Made by a program: the position numbers and the translations under genes
Shown: positions 53,274 to 63,264 of the stretch, piece by piece
Layout of the letters: every line of letters starts with the position of its first letter
How positions within the stretch are numbered: position 1 is the first letter of the stretch
NCBI RefSeq assembly: GCF_000735365.1
Contig: NZ_JMPL01000006.1
Span: 26,278 to 90,277 of the forward strand
DNA length: 64,000 bases
Direction of reading: 5' to 3'
Source: Kluyvera ascorbata ATCC 33433
Lineage (GTDB): Bacteria; Pseudomonadota; Gammaproteobacteria; Enterobacterales; Enterobacteriaceae
Notes under the pieces: model-generated
Databases searched by the model: none
Told to the model about the DNA's origin: nothing
The model's input: only the letters and a program-made list of their open reading frames with translations

Positions 53274-53663
53274 ATGTTGGGATTAAAACAGATTCATCAC
53301 ATTGCCATTATTGCGACCGATTACGCTAAGAGTAAATCCTTCTACTGCGATATTCTTGGTTTTACGCTGCAAAGCGAAGTTTATCGACATGAACGCGATT
53401 CATGGAAAGGCGACCTGGCGCTAAACGGTCAATATGTGATTGAGCTGTTCTCTTTCCCGTTCCCGCCAGCGCGCCCCAGCCGCCCGGAAGCCTGTGGCCT
53501 GCGCCATTTGGCGTTCAGCGTCGATGATATCGATGTGGCGGTGGCGCACCTTGAGGCGCATGGTGTCGCTTGTGAAGCGATCCGTATCGACCCGTTTACC
53601 GATAAGCGTTTTACCTTTTTCAATGACCCAGACGGCCTGCCGCTGGAGCTATACCAGCAGTAA
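53274..53663 (+). CDS. yaeR: VOC/glyoxalase-family protein YaeR
   Basis: A 129-residue vicinal-oxygen-chelate fold protein: two beta-alpha-beta-beta-beta repeats, with HHIAIIATDYAKSKSFYCDILGF at the start, GLRHLAFSVDDID in the middle and FFNDPDGLPLELYQ at the end. H8/H9, the middle H and the last E fit metal ligands of the fold. It is related to lactoylglutathione lyases, but the substrate is not known. It follows ldcC by 62 bp. Confidence 0.92.
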   Translation: MLGLKQIHHIAIIATDYAKSKSFYCDILGFTLQSEVYRHERDSWKGDLALNGQYVIELFSFPFPPARPSRPEACGLRHLAFSVDDIDVAVAHLEAHGVACEAIRIDPFTDKRFTFFNDPDGLPLELYQQ

Positions 53664-53677
53664 GGCTTGCCTGTGAG

Positions 53678-53704
53678 CGCCCGGCCCGGTAACGTGCCGG
53701 GCTA
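53678..53704. repeat. Short GC palindrome before tilS (possible REP remnant)
   Basis: GCCCGG and CCGGGC arms surround CCCGGTAACGTG, between the yaeR stop and the tilS start. It lacks the GTAG head. It may shape the tilS leader. Confidence 0.4.
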
Positions 53705-53726
53705 TCTTTCTGATGACGACATCCCC

Positions 53727-55043
53727 ATGACAATATCTTCGCTCGCGCAACGACTCTCACCGCACCGCCAGTTTCTGGTGGCATTCAGCGGTGGCCTTGA
53801 TTCAACGGTACTGTTGCATCAACTGGTCTGCTGGCGTCAGCAGGAGCCATCTATTTCGTTGCGCGCGGTCCATATCCATCACGGCATTAGTCAGAACGCC
53901 GATAGCTGGGTAGCGCATTGCCAGCGGCTTTGTACACAATGGCAGGTGCCACTGGTGGTAGAACGAGTCACCCTGGCGCAAAACGGTCTGGGGCTAGAGG
54001 CGGAAGCACGAACCGCGCGCTATCAGGCTTTTCGCGAGGCGCTTATCCCGGGAGAGGTACTGCTTACGGCGCAGCATCTTGACGATCAAAGCGAAACCCT
54101 GCTGTTAGCGCTTAAACGCGGTAGTGGGCCCGCCGGACTGTCAGCTATGCCGACGTATGCGGCGTTTGGTGACACGCAGTTGATTCGTCCGCTGTTACAT
54201 GAAACCCGTGCGGCGTTGCTGCACTGGGCGCAGACGCATGCGCTGACGTGGATTGAGGATGAGAGCAACCAGGACGATGCCTATGATCGTAATTTCCTGC
54301 GTCTGCGCGTCTTACCGTTACTCAACGCCCGCTGGCCCCACTTTGCCGAAGCATCGGCCAGAAGCGCGGCGCTGTGCGCTGAGCAGGAACAGTTGCTGGA
54401 TGAACTGCTGGCGGATGAGCTTGCGCGACTGCGTACGGATGCCGGGACGTTGACCATCGAACCGATGATGACGATGAGCGCGCCAAAACGGGCGGCGATT
54501 TTGCGCCGCTGGCTGGCGTGGCTCGGTGCGCCGATGCCTTCGCGTGAGACGATAGCCAGGGTGTGGCAAGAGGTGGCGCTGGCGCGGGAAGACGCGACGC
54601 CTTGCCTGCGTCTGGGGAACTTCGAGGTTCGCCGCTATCAGCAGCAGCTTTGGTGGGTGAAGGCGCTGGAGGGGCAAACAGAATCGGTGCTGGAATGGGC
54701 TGACCGCACGATGCCGCTGGTACTGCCGGGGGAACTTGGTCAACTTTACTGCACCGCTGGCGGCGATATTCGCCCGCCTCGGGCTGATGAGCTGGTTTCC
54801 GTGCGGTTTAAAGCGCCGGGGATGCTGCATATTGTCGGGCGTCACGGTGGCCGTAAGCTCAAGAAAATCTGGCAAGAACTAGGCGTTCCGCCCTGGTTGC
54901 GCGACACCACGCCGCTGCTATTTTATGGTGAAACGCTCATTACGGCGGTCGGTGTCTTTGTCACGGTCGACGGGACATGTGAAGCAGGCAAGGGCATAGC
55001 GCTGAGGTGGGATAAAACGGGCAGCGATGCCGCCCGTGATTGA
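53727..55043 (+). CDS. tilS: tRNA(Ile)-lysidine synthetase
   Basis: Modifies cytidine 34 of the CAU-anticodon tRNA(Ile) to lysidine so that it reads AUA. The 438-residue product has the PP-loop SGGLDS (21-26), the HHGIS block, the QHLDDQSET motif, and a C-terminal domain ending in a conserved [22 protein letters not shown] 53727 (MTISSLAQ) is the best start; the frame is open upstream to 53667 without homology. No strong Shine-Dalgarno sequence is visible. Confidence 0.96.
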   Translation: MTISSLAQRLSPHRQFLVAFSGGLDSTVLLHQLVCWRQQEPSISLRAVHIHHGISQNADSWVAHCQRLCTQWQVPLVVERVTLAQNGLGLEAEARTARYQAFREALIPGEVLLTAQHLDDQSETLLLALKRGSGPAGLSAMPTYAAFGDTQLIRPLLHETRAALLHWAQTHALTWIEDESNQDDAYDRNFLRLRVLPLLNARWPHFAEASARSAALCAEQEQLLDELLADELARLRTDAGTLTIEPMMTMSAPKRAAILRRWLAWLGAPMPSRETIARVWQEVALAREDATPCLRLGNFEVRRYQQQLWWVKALEGQTESVLEWADRTMPLVLPGELGQLYCTAGGDIRPPRADELVSVRFKAPGMLHIVGRHGGRKLKKIWQELGVPPWLRDTTPLLFYGETLITAVGVFVTVDGTCEAGKGIALRWDKTGSDAARD

Positions 55044-55044
55044 A

Positions 55045-55299
55045 TCATGATTCGCTAACGACCACGGTCCCGATTTCGGGGTGGCTGAAGCTGGTAATAC
55101 GGTCGAGGCGCAGTTCGCGCAGTTCGCCCGCACTATCAACGACCAGATATTCCACGTTTTTACGTGATAACAGATCATGAGCCTTGGCTTGCAGCACTTC
55201 GCCGTCTTTCAGCTCCAGCGACAGGACGAGGTGGTGCTGGCAGGCGAGCTCAAGATTGTCATAGTCATCACAATTGATGGGTTGATAAGTATCATTCAT
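55045..55299 (-). CDS. rof: Rho-binding antiterminator Rof
   Basis: A small Sm-like-fold protein that binds Rho and reduces termination in E. coli. The 84-residue product matches the family ([20 protein letters not shown] at the start, [11 protein letters not shown]-like block near the end). ATG 55299 was preferred over ATG 55305. Its first bases overlap the yaeP stop (ATGAATGA), so translation is coupled. Its stop codon is one base from the tilS stop on the other strand. Confidence 0.94.
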   Translation of the reverse strand: MNDTYQPINCDDYDNLELACQHHLVLSLELKDGEVLQAKAHDLLSRKNVEYLVVDSAGELRELRLDRITSFSHPEIGTVVVSES

Positions 55300-55492
55300 C
55301 GACATAATCGCTCACCAGTAAGTTTGCCGCCGCATACGCGGCTTTTTCCCTGATTGATTCGGAAATGGCATTATCCGCCGCAACATCGTTCAACACCTTC
55401 AGTACACAACCTAGCGCATCCGGGATATACCCCAAATCACCGCTCGCAATCTCTGCGTAGCGTTGACGAATCAACTCACAATAGTTGCCCAC
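55292..55492 (-). CDS. yaeP: UPF0253 family protein YaeP
   Basis: A 66-residue conserved small protein ([20 protein letters not shown] near the start, [16 protein letters not shown] at the end). Function is unknown. I chose GTG 55492, which has AGGAGGGCAC upstream and gives the E. coli length; the frame is open to an ATG at 55546 but without homology or ribosome site. It overlaps rof by 8 bp. Confidence 0.9.
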   Translation of the reverse strand: MGNYCELIRQRYAEIASGDLGYIPDALGCVLKVLNDVAADNAISESIREKAAYAAANLLVSDYVDE

Positions 55493-55668
55493 GTGCCCTC
55501 CTGTCTGCGCTTCAATAAGCCTATGAAGATAATCTCTGTTTAGCAAGGTGACTATATCATACTCATTTAAGCATTATCAGCGGGATGAGCGACGGCGGAT
55601 GCAATTCAGAACAGCCTTTTGGCCCTGATTTCGCTACAATGAGCCCCATTTTTCGCAGGAGTGAAGTC

Positions 55669-56214
55669 ATGGCGCTGAAAGCAACAATTTATAAGGCGGT
55701 GGTGAACGTCGCGGATCTCGACCGGAACCAGTTTCTGGATGCGTCGTTAACGCTGGCTCGCCATCCATCTGAAACCCAGGAGCGCATGATGCTGCGCCTG
55801 TTGGCGTGGATTAAGTACGCGAACGAACGTCTGCAGTTTACCCGCGGCCTTTCCTCTGAGGATGAGCCGGAAGTATGGTTGCGCAACGACCATATGGGTA
55901 TCGACTTGTGGATTGAACTCGGTCTGCCGGATGAACGTCGAATTAAAAAAGCCTGCAGTCTGTCTCAAGAGGTGGCGTTATTCACCTACAATAGTCGTGC
56001 GGCAGAGATTTGGTGGCAGCAAAATCAGAACAAGATGGCGGGCTTTAAGAACCTGGCGGTTTGGTATCTTGACGACGAACAGCTAGCGAAACTGAGCGCG
56101 TTTGCTGAACGCACCATGACGCTACAGGCCACCATTCAAGAAGGGGCAATCTGGCTTTCTGATGCTCAGAATAATCTGGAAATTCACCTGGCGCCGTGGC
56201 AGCTGCCGGCATGA
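55669..56214 (+). CDS. yaeQ: YaeQ family protein
   Basis: A 181-residue protein matching YaeQ over its whole length ([56 protein letters not shown]). The family has a PD-(D/E)xK nuclease-like fold, but no activity is settled; in some species it can replace RfaH in haemolysin regulation. GCAGGAG precedes ATG 55669. It overlaps arfB by 4 bp. Confidence 0.93.
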   Translation: MALKATIYKAVVNVADLDRNQFLDASLTLARHPSETQERMMLRLLAWIKYANERLQFTRGLSSEDEPEVWLRNDHMGIDLWIELGLPDERRIKKACSLSQEVALFTYNSRAAEIWWQQNQNKMAGFKNLAVWYLDDEQLAKLSAFAERTMTLQATIQEGAIWLSDAQNNLEIHLAPWQLPA

Positions 56215-56624
56215 TTGTTATCTCCCGGCAGGTGAGTATCCCAGACTCGGAGCTGACGATTACCGCCATCCGGGCGCAGGGGGCGGGTGGTCAGCACGTG
56301 AATAAGACCTCAACGGCGATTCACCTGCGTTTTGACATCCGAGCTTCCAGCCTGCCAGAGTATTATAAAGAGCGCCTGCTCGAAGCTAACCACCACTTAA
56401 TTTCTGCCGATGGTGTGATTATTATTAAGGCGCAGGAGTACCGCAGTCAGGAAATGAACCGTGAAGCGGCGATAGCTCGCCTGGTCGCGGTTATCCAGAC
56501 GCTGACCGCAGAACAAAAAAGCCGACGACCGACGCGCCCAACCCGGGCTTCGAAGGAGCGGCGGCTGACGTCGAAAGCGCAAAAGTCTTCAGTGAAAAAT
56601 TTGCGCGGTAAAGTTCGCTATTAA
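56211..56624 (+). CDS. arfB: Alternative ribosome-rescue factor B (peptidyl-tRNA hydrolase)
   Basis: Releases nascent chains from ribosomes stalled without a stop codon. The 137-residue product has the release-factor GGQ motif at 26-28 ([10 protein letters not shown]) and a basic C-terminal tail ([14 protein letters not shown] and [13 protein letters not shown]) that enters the mRNA channel. The ATG overlaps the yaeQ stop (ATGA). A start at 56196 adds five residues and is less likely. Confidence 0.96.
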   Translation: MIVISRQVSIPDSELTITAIRAQGAGGQHVNKTSTAIHLRFDIRASSLPEYYKERLLEANHHLISADGVIIIKAQEYRSQEMNREAAIARLVAVIQTLTAEQKSRRPTRPTRASKERRLTSKAQKSSVKNLRGKVRY

Positions 56625-56660
56625 GCCGGACGTGGATGTAATAAGAATAAGGAATTGAGG

Positions 56661-57362
56661 GTGAAAAAAGCGATATTGGCCATTGCGGCTACGGGGATGC
56701 TGTTTGGGCTTTTCGGTTGCAACCATTCGGAAGTGAAGACGCTTAAACCGACTCAGGCGGCTGAGTTAACGCCGATGCAGCAAAGCTGGCGTGGCGTTAT
56801 CCCTTGCGCCGATTGTGAAGGTATTGAAACCTCGTTGTTCCTCGAAAAGGACGGCACCTGGGTGATGAACGAACGCTATCAGGGCGTGAGCCGTGAACCG
56901 TCGTCGTTTGGTTCCTACGGTACCTGGGCGCGTACCGCTGATAAGCTGGTGCTGACCGATAGCGAAGGCGAGAAATCTTACTACCGCGCGAAGGGCGAGA
57001 AGCTGGAGATGCTCGATCGCGAGGGTAACCCGATTGAATCAAAGCTTAACTATACGCTGGAGCCGGTGAACGCCAGCCTGCCAACCACGCCAATGGCGAT
57101 GCGCGGGATGTACTTCTATATGGCGGATGCGGCAACCTTCACCGACTGCGCCACCGGACAGCGCGTAGCGGTAGCGAATAACGCGCAGCTGGAGCGTGAC
57201 TACGCCGCCGCACAAGGCAGCGACAGCAAGCCGATTCTGCTGGTGGTCGATGGGCACTTTACCGTTGAGCCGAACCCGGATACCGGCGCGATGGTGAAAA
57301 CGCTGGCAACCGATAAAGCCGGGAAATTTACGCCGGGTAAAGACTGTTCCAGCGCGAAGTAA
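56661..57362 (+). CDS. nlpE: Envelope stress lipoprotein NlpE
   Basis: An outer membrane lipoprotein that signals surface contact or lipoprotein-trafficking faults to the Cpx system and was also found as copper tolerance factor CutF. The 233-residue product has a lipobox ending at C20 (GLFGC), the N-terminal CxxC pair C49/C52 (PCADC), and a C-terminal domain with a second cysteine pair. I chose GTG 56661 with AAGGAA upstream; a TTG start at 56655 is possible. A terminator follows 45 bp after the stop. Confidence 0.94.
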   Translation: MKKAILAIAATGMLFGLFGCNHSEVKTLKPTQAAELTPMQQSWRGVIPCADCEGIETSLFLEKDGTWVMNERYQGVSREPSSFGSYGTWARTADKLVLTDSEGEKSYYRAKGEKLEMLDREGNPIESKLNYTLEPVNASLPTTPMAMRGMYFYMADAATFTDCATGQRVAVANNAQLERDYAAAQGSDSKPILLVVDGHFTVEPNPDTGAMVKTLATDKAGKFTPGKDCSSAK

Positions 57363-57406
57363 CGGTGTTTGTAGGCCGGATGGCGGTCGTACAAGAGCAT
57401 TGATAT

Positions 57407-57438
57407 AAAAAAGCCTCACGTATATGTGAGGCTTTTTT
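57407..57438. terminator. Bidirectional intrinsic terminator between nlpE and proS
   Basis: A 13 bp stem (AAAAAAGCCTCAC / GTGAGGCTTTTTT) with a 6-base loop, A-run before and T-run after, so it can serve nlpE on the plus strand and proS on the minus strand. A REP unit begins at the next base. Confidence 0.9.
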
Positions 57439-57472
57439 GTAGCCCGGACGAGGCGGTAACGCCGACTCCGGG
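57439..57472 (+). repeat. REP palindrome, GTAGCCCGGACGAGG type
   Basis: Starts GTAGCCCGGACGAGGCGG and ends in GACTCCGGG, directly abutting the terminator. A degenerate copy (GTAGGCCGGATGGCGG) lies at 57371-57386 on the other side of the terminator. Confidence 0.8.
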
Positions 57473-57487
57473 AAGGCACCGAGCGGA

Positions 57488-59206
57488 TTAGCCTTTAATA
57501 GCTTTCACCAGGTAATCAACGATGTCGCCGGTTTTAATCAGCTGCTTCTCGCCGTTACGACGGTATTTGTATTCGATATCGTCGTTGTCGAGGTTACGGT
57601 CGCCCAGCACGATAGTGTGAGGTATACCGATAAGCTCCATATCCGCGAACATCACACCTGGACGCTCTTTACGGTCGTCCATCAGCACTTCGATGCCCTG
57701 TGCGCGCAGTTCAGCATACAGCTTCTCAGCCAGCTCCTGAACGCGGTAGGACTTGTGCATGTTCATTGGCAGAATAGCAACCTGGAACGGCGCAATGGCG
57801 TCTGGCCATACGATACCGCGGTCGTCAAAGTTCTGTTCAATGGCTGCGGCAACTACACGAGTTACACCAATACCGTAGCAGCCCATGGTCAGGGTCTGGT
57901 TACGACCATCTTCGCCCTGAACAGACGCCTTCATCGCTTCGGAGTACTTGGTACCCAGCTGGAAGATGTGGCCCACTTCGATACCGCGTTTAATCAGCAG
58001 CGTGCCTTTGCCGTCTGGGCTTGGGTCGCCAGCGACCACATTACGAATATCAGCTACTTCTGGCGTCGCCACGTCGCGATCCCAGTTGATGCCGAAGTAG
58101 TGCTTACCGTCGATGTTAGCACCAGCCGCGAAATCGCTCATCACAGCGACGGTACGGTCGATAATCACCGGAATTGGCATATTAACTGGGCCGAGTGAGC
58201 CTGGACCGGCTTTCACCAGCGCACGAATTTCTTCTTCTGTGGCGAAGGTCAGCGGGCTCGCAACCTGCGGCAGTTTTTCTGCTTTGACTTCGTTCAGCTC
58301 GTGATCGCCGCGAACCAGCAGGGCAACCAGCGGAGACTTGCTGCCTTCTACCGCTTTCACCAGCAGGGTTTTCACGGTTTTCTCGATTGGCAGGTTGAAC
58401 TGCTCAACCAGCTCGGCGATGGTTTTCGCGTTCGGTGTATCAACCAGCGTCATTTCCTGCGTTGCTGCTGCACGTGGTTCTTTTGGTGCCACGGCTTCAG
58501 CGAACTCGATGTTTGCCGCGAAGTCGGAAGAGTCAGAGAAGATCACATCGTCTTCGCCGCTCTGCGCCAGCACCTGGAATTCGTGGGAAGCGCTACCGCC
58601 GATAGAACCGGTGTCAGCCTGTACTGCGCGGAAATCCAGACCCATGCGGCTAAAGATTTTGCTGTAGGCCGCGTACATCGCGTCGTAGGTTTCCTGCAGG
58701 GATTCCTGAGAGGTATGGAAAGAGTAGGCGTCTTTCATCAGGAATTCGCGGGAACGCATCACGCCAAAACGTGGGCGTACTTCGTCACGGAATTTGGTCT
58801 GGATCTGATAGAAGTTCAGCGGCAGCTGTTTGTATGAGCTCAGCTCGTTACGAATCAGGTCGGTGATGACTTCTTCGTGGGTTGGACCCAGTACGAATGA
58901 ACGATCGCCACGGTCTGCAATACGCAGAAGTTCCGGGCCGTACTGTTCCCAACGGCCGCTCTCTTCCCACAGTTCAGAAGGCTGAACTACCGGCATTAAC
59001 ACCTCGATAGCACCGGCGTTGTTCATCTCTTCACGCACGATGTTTTCGACTTTTTTCAGGACGCGCACGCCGGTCGGCAGCCAGGTGTATAACCCGGAGG
59101 CCAGCTTGCGGATCATCCCGGCGCGCAGCATCAGCTGGTGGCTGATAACCTCGGCGTCGGCAGGTGTCTCCTTCAGAGTGGAGAGCAGGTATTGGCTAGT
59201 ACGCAT
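57488..59206 (-). CDS. proS: Prolyl-tRNA synthetase (prokaryotic type)
   Basis: Charges tRNA(Pro). The 572-residue class II enzyme has motif 2-type [21 protein letters not shown] in pieces, [11 protein letters not shown] near 108, an inserted YbaK-like editing domain (about 230-390) and the anticodon-binding C-terminus. ATG 59206 ([13 protein letters not shown]) gives the E. coli length; an upstream ATG at 59266 adds 20 residues without homology. Confidence 0.98.
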   Translation of the reverse strand: MRTSQYLLSTLKETPADAEVISHQLMLRAGMIRKLASGLYTWLPTGVRVLKKVENIVREEMNNAGAIEVLMPVVQPSELWEESGRWEQYGPELLRIADRGDRSFVLGPTHEEVITDLIRNELSSYKQLPLNFYQIQTKFRDEVRPRFGVMRSREFLMKDAYSFHTSQESLQETYDAMYAAYSKIFSRMGLDFRAVQADTGSIGGSASHEFQVLAQSGEDDVIFSDSSDFAANIEFAEAVAPKEPRAAATQEMTLVDTPNAKTIAELVEQFNLPIEKTVKTLLVKAVEGSKSPLVALLVRGDHELNEVKAEKLPQVASPLTFATEEEIRALVKAGPGSLGPVNMPIPVIIDRTVAVMSDFAAGANIDGKHYFGINWDRDVATPEVADIRNVVAGDPSPDGKGTLLIKRGIEVGHIFQLGTKYSEAMKASVQGEDGRNQTLTMGCYGIGVTRVVAAAIEQNFDDRGIVWPDAIAPFQVAILPMNMHKSYRVQELAEKLYAELRAQGIEVLMDDRKERPGVMFADMELIGIPHTIVLGDRNLDNDDIEYKYRRNGEKQLIKTGDIVDYLVKAIKG

Positions 59207-59319
59207 GTTGTTACGGTTCCAGTTGAACGATCGAACAGGCTCAAGTCGAGCCTGGCACAAAAACAAAAGTGATTTAGTTTACCAGCGAGAAAGGGATGTC
59301 AAAAGAGAGCGCGGTGAAA

Positions 59320-60027
59320 TTACCGGGCTTCCAGCGCAAAGACCTCAAATCCTGACGGCGTTACGCGCCAGCGGACGTTAAAATCGAGCAGCCAGACGGC
59401 GTAGGTCTTTCCTTCTTCCTCGTTCTTACGATAGGCCGGACGCGGGTCCTGGGCCAGTACTTCGGTAATAAACCGACGTAAATGCGGGTAGCGCTTTTCC
59501 AGGCCGATAAGCTGCTGGGCAATCTCATCGCTGAAGGTGACGTCAACGTTGGCTTGCGGTGCATCCTGAGCGTAGCTGGCTCGAGCGTCTGGCAGCGACT
59601 CGGCGAACGGTAGGTACGGTTTTACATCGACAACAGGCGTGCCGTCGACTAAATCTAACCCGCCTAGTTCAAGGATGACGTGTTCTTTGTGGCAGCGAAC
59701 GCCCCGGAGTTCAACCAGCGACATTCCGATGGGATTCGGGCGGAAGGTTGAGCGCGTGGCAAACACGCCCATACGGGCGTTTCCGCCGAGGCGAGGAGGT
59801 CGTACCGTAGGACGCCACCCGCCTTCCATCGTCTGATGGAAGACGAACAGTACCCACAAATGGCTGAACGCTTCCAGGCCGCGCACGGCGTCGGCCTGGT
59901 TGTAGGGCGGCAATAGATGCAGCTCACCGCTGCAGCTTTTGACCAGCCCTGGCTGGCGAGGTACGGCAAACTTCTCTTTATAAGGAGAACGGATAACGCC
60001 TATTTGTTCAAATACGAATGGGCTCAT
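59320..60027 (-). CDS. trmO: tRNA (adenine37-N6)-methyltransferase TrmO
   Basis: The family adds the methyl group to t6A37 in threonine tRNAs, giving m6t6A. The 235-residue product matches E. coli TrmO (YaeB/TsaA) with the beta-barrel motifs GVIRSPYKEKFAVPRQPGLV, HLWVLFVFHQT, and ATRSTFRPNPIGMSLVEL. Its ATG overlaps the rcsF stop by 4 bp (ATGA), so it is the second gene of rcsF-trmO, as in E. coli. Confidence 0.96.
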   Translation of the reverse strand: MSPFVFEQIGVIRSPYKEKFAVPRQPGLVKSCSGELHLLPPYNQADAVRGLEAFSHLWVLFVFHQTMEGGWRPTVRPPRLGGNARMGVFATRSTFRPNPIGMSLVELRGVRCHKEHVILELGGLDLVDGTPVVDVKPYLPFAESLPDARASYAQDAPQANVDVTFSDEIAQQLIGLEKRYPHLRRFITEVLAQDPRPAYRKNEEEGKTYAVWLLDFNVRWRVTPSGFEVFALEAR

Positions 60028-60428
60028 TGCGCGCTAACGTTAAGGGCTGAACCTACGCAGACCGCCTGACGGTAGCAACCCGGCGTGCCGCTGGTGACTT
60101 CACAGCTGTGCAGCAGTACCGCATTGGCCTTCATTTTAGAGGCGTTGATCTGCATGCGCTTGCGTGCCGTTGGGATGTTCGGTGGAGAATCCTGATTAGT
60201 GGCCTGGCATGAGTCACCGGAGACTTCGCCAAGATCGCGGAACGGCTTACCGACCAGATCTTCAGCGTTGGTGATAATTCTCACCGGCGTAGCGCGTGGC
60301 GCTTTAGGTTTCGCGGTCTCCGTTTTCGCGGGGGTCGCAGTGCTTTGAATAGGTTCAACAGGAGATCTGTTTAGCATGGAACAGCCACCTAACAGGAGCG
60401 CTAATAAACAGACCGGTAAAGCACGCAT
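60024..60428 (-). CDS. rcsF: Rcs stress-response outer membrane lipoprotein RcsF
   Basis: Senses outer membrane and peptidoglycan damage and starts the Rcs phosphorelay through IgaA; it forms complexes with BamA. The 134-residue product has a lipobox ending at C16 (LLGGC), a Pro/Lys-rich linker (about 23-48) and four cysteines C74, C109, C118 and C124 at the E. coli disulfide positions. ATG 60428 (MRALPVC) gives the E. coli length. Confidence 0.96.
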   Translation of the reverse strand: MRALPVCLLALLLGGCSMLNRSPVEPIQSTATPAKTETAKPKAPRATPVRIITNAEDLVGKPFRDLGEVSGDSCQATNQDSPPNIPTARKRMQINASKMKANAVLLHSCEVTSGTPGCYRQAVCVGSALNVSAQ

Positions 60429-60487
60429 AGTAATTCCTCTATCATAAAGGGTAGACCAGGGAGCTATTGAATCAGGTGCTTGCATAA

Positions 60488-60516
60488 ATGACAAGACGGG
60501 CATGCGCCCGTCTTGA
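60488..60516 (-). terminator. Hairpin downstream of metQ
   Basis: CAAGACGGGC / GCCCGTCTTG, a perfect 10 bp stem with a 4-base loop, 26 bp after the metQ stop. The T-run on the minus strand is poor (TCATTTATG), so termination strength is uncertain. Confidence 0.6.
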
Positions 60517-60541
60517 AAGATACTGCTTAGCGGTAATGCGA

Positions 60542-61357
60542 TTACCAGCCTTTAACAGCGCCGCCGTTAAAGATTTTGTTTGCTGCTTCGTATACTTCAT
60601 CAGACTGGTAAGCCTGAACGAATTTCTTCACGTTTTCAGCGTCTTTGTTATCTTCGCGGGTCACGATCAGGTTCACGTACGGAGAGTCTTTGCCTTCAAC
60701 GAAGATACCGTCTTTCGCCGGAGTCAGGTTGATCTGGCTGGCGTAAGTGGTGTTGATAACGGCCAGAGCAATCTGCGCGTCGTCCAGGGAACGTGGCAGC
60801 TGTGGTGCTTCCAGCTCAACAATCTTCAGGTTTTTCGGGTTTTCAGTGATATCCAGCGCGGTTGGCAGCAGACCTACGTCATCTTTCAGTTTGATCAAGC
60901 CAACTTGCTGCAGCAGCAGCAGGGAACGACCGAGGTTAGTCGGGTCGTTTGGTACCGCAATCTGGGAGCCCGGCTGCAGTTCGTCCAGAGATTTGATTTT
61001 CTTGGAGTAGCCTGCGATTGGGTAAACGAAGGTATTACCCACGGAAACCAGCTTGTAGCCGCGATCTTTGATCTGCTGATCCAGGTATGGTTTGTGCTGG
61101 AAGGCGTTCGCGTCGATGTCGCCTTTGCTCAGCGCTTCGTTCGGCAGAACGTAATCGTTGAAGGTAACCAGCTCAACGTCCAGGCCATATTTTTCTTTCG
61201 CGACTTTCTGTGCAACTTCAGCAACCTGCTGTTCTGCACCGACAATCACGCCGACCTTAATGTGGTTTGGATCTTTCTCGTCCTGGCCGCAACCAACAAG
61301 AGCCAGAGAACCAATCAGGGCCCCAACTGCCGCAAAGGTTTTAAAATTGAACGCCAT
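60542..61357 (-). CDS. metQ: D-methionine-binding lipoprotein MetQ
   Basis: The substrate-binding part of the MetNIQ importer, held at the inner membrane. The 271-residue product has a lipobox ending at C23 (ALVGC), the NlpA-type fold with IKVGVIVGAEQQ, NAFQHKPYL and the central NDPTNLGRSL. It is the third gene of metN-metI-metQ, 41 bp after metI. Confidence 0.97.
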   Translation of the reverse strand: MAFNFKTFAAVGALIGSLALVGCGQDEKDPNHIKVGVIVGAEQQVAEVAQKVAKEKYGLDVELVTFNDYVLPNEALSKGDIDANAFQHKPYLDQQIKDRGYKLVSVGNTFVYPIAGYSKKIKSLDELQPGSQIAVPNDPTNLGRSLLLLQQVGLIKLKDDVGLLPTALDITENPKNLKIVELEAPQLPRSLDDAQIALAVINTTYASQINLTPAKDGIFVEGKDSPYVNLIVTREDNKDAENVKKFVQAYQSDEVYEAANKIFNGGAVKGW

Positions 61358-61398
61358 GCTTATTATCCTTAAACTTTTGAGTTGTGTTGTGTGTAACG

Positions 61399-62052
61399 CT
61401 ATTTATGAGTGACTGCCCGAACGATACGGTCGCCAGATACTTGAATTAAATAAACCAGAACGACAAGCAATACCAGTACTGTATTCATCACGACCGCATT
61501 ATATCCAATGTAGCCATACTGATAGCCAATCTGCCCCAGACCGCCAGCACCGACGGCACCGCCCATTGCGGAGTAGCCAACCAGCGTAATCAGGGTGATG
61601 GTTGCCGCATTGACCAGACCCGGCAGCGCTTCCGGCAGCAGGACCTTACGTACGATCTGCATCGGTGTGGCACCCATTGCGCGGGAAGCTTCAATCAACC
61701 CGGTCGGGATTTCCAGCAGGGCGTTTTCCACCATGCGAGCAATAAACGGTGCAGCACCGACTGTCAGCGGAACGATTGCCGCCTGCAGGCCGATAGAGGT
61801 ACCGACAATAATGCGGGTAAATGGAATCATCCATACCAGCAGGATAATGAACGGGATGGAACGGAAGATATTCACCAGCGCAGAAAGCACACGGTAGAGC
61901 TTGCCGTTCTCAATGATTTGCCCCGGACGCGTGGTATATAAAAGCACGCCGACCGGCAGACCAATCACGAAGCCGAAAAAGCCCGACACGAATGTCATTG
62001 CCAGCGTTTCCCAGACGCCGCGCGCCAGTAACCACATCATGGCTTCAGACAT
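61399..62052 (-). CDS. metI: D-methionine ABC transporter permease MetI
   Basis: The inner membrane permease of MetNIQ. The 217-residue product has five hydrophobic segments and the EAA-like coupling motif in [26 protein letters not shown]. Its start overlaps the metN stop by 8 bp. Confidence 0.97.
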   Translation of the reverse strand: MSEAMMWLLARGVWETLAMTFVSGFFGFVIGLPVGVLLYTTRPGQIIENGKLYRVLSALVNIFRSIPFIILLVWMIPFTRIIVGTSIGLQAAIVPLTVGAAPFIARMVENALLEIPTGLIEASRAMGATPMQIVRKVLLPEALPGLVNAATITLITLVGYSAMGGAVGAGGLGQIGYQYGYIGYNAVVMNTVLVLLVVLVYLIQVSGDRIVRAVTHK

Positions 62053-63076
62053 AACCCAGTACCTCTACTTTTACATGGTGTTGCTGCAGCCAGGCGATGG
62101 CCGCTTGCGTATCTTCAGGGGTGCCGTGCATTTCGGTCAGCATAATGCCGAACTTCACGCCGCCCGCGTAATCCATCTGCGCGCTAATAATGTTGTTGTT
62201 CACGTTAAAGCGACGTGCGGTTTCCGACAGCAGTGGAGCGTCGACCGAATGACCGGTAAACTCCATGCGCAGCATCGGTACGCTATCGGCAGTCTGTGCT
62301 TCTTTAAGACGTGCCTGGTAATCTTCTGGAATATCCAGATGCAGCGTGGACTGAATAAACTGCTGTGCCAGCGGCGTCTTCGGATGAGAGAAGACTTCGC
62401 TTACCGTATCCTGCTCGATAAGCTCGCCGTTGCTGATAACCGCAACACAGTCACAGATACGCTTCACCACGTCCATCTCATGGGTGATGAGCAGAATCGT
62501 CAGACCCAGGCGACGGTTAATGTCCTTCAGCAGTTCGAGGATAGAGCGAGTGGTTGCCGGATCCAGCGCGCTGGTGGCTTCATCACACAACAGAACCTTC
62601 GGGTTGCTGGCCAGCGCACGGGCAATGGCCACACGCTGTTTTTGCCCACCGGACAGGTTTGCCGGGTAGCTATCATGCTTGTCGCCCAGACCCACGAGGT
62701 CCAGCAGTTCAGTGACGCGACGCTTCACTTCTTCTTTAGGCGTATTATCGAGTTCCAGCGGCAGCGCAACGTTGCCAAACACCGTGCGTGAAGAGAGCAG
62801 GTTAAAGTGCTGGAAGATCATGCCAATCTGGCGACGCGCTTTAGTCAGCGCCGATTCGGACAGTGCGGTAAGTTCCTGACCGCCAACCTGAACGCTCCCT
62901 TCTGTCGGGCGTTCAAGCAGGTTGACGCAGCGAATCAGCGTACTTTTACCTGCACCGGATGCGCCAATGACGCCATAAATTTGTCCCGCAGGCACGTGCA
63001 GGCTAACGTTGTTCAGCGCCTGAATTGTGCGGTGGCCCTGCTGGAACACCTTGGTGATATTCGAAAGTTTAATCAT
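62045..63076 (-). CDS. metN: D-methionine ABC transporter ATP-binding protein MetN
   Basis: The ATPase of the methionine importer. The 343-residue product has Walker [10 protein letters not shown] (38-46), signature [15 protein letters not shown], Walker [13 protein letters not shown], and a C-terminal NIL domain (about 260-343) that binds methionine and inhibits uptake when methionine is plentiful. It is the first gene of metNIQ and is preceded by MetJ-type boxes. Confidence 0.97.
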   Translation of the reverse strand: MIKLSNITKVFQQGHRTIQALNNVSLHVPAGQIYGVIGASGAGKSTLIRCVNLLERPTEGSVQVGGQELTALSESALTKARRQIGMIFQHFNLLSSRTVFGNVALPLELDNTPKEEVKRRVTELLDLVGLGDKHDSYPANLSGGQKQRVAIARALASNPKVLLCDEATSALDPATTRSILELLKDINRRLGLTILLITHEMDVVKRICDCVAVISNGELIEQDTVSEVFSHPKTPLAQQFIQSTLHLDIPEDYQARLKEAQTADSVPMLRMEFTGHSVDAPLLSETARRFNVNNNIISAQMDYAGGVKFGIMLTEMHGTPEDTQAAIAWLQQHHVKVEVLGYV

Positions 63077-63153
63077 TAGATTATTTATTATCGGTTAGGA
63101 GTTATCCGTGGCATTTTCTTCTGCCAGAGACGGGCGATGACCGTCAACAAAAC

Positions 63154-63177
63154 GGATGTTAAGGCATCTAGACGGCT
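63154..63177 (-). promoter_or_regulatory. Tandem MetJ boxes upstream of metNIQ
   Basis: Three 8 bp units in a row, GGATGTTA, AGGCATCT and AGACGGCT, resemble the met box AGACGTCT; the last two are closest. They lie about 78-100 bp upstream of the metN ATG, in the metN-gmhB divergent gap. MetJ-SAM repression of metNIQ is established in E. coli; binding here is inferred. Confidence 0.75.
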
Positions 63178-63264
63178 AAATCAATCTGATTTATGCGATC
63201 GGCGCTTTCTTGCCTGTCGAAACATGCGATACTAAAGGCACAAGCCTTAATCAGGAGCAACACG

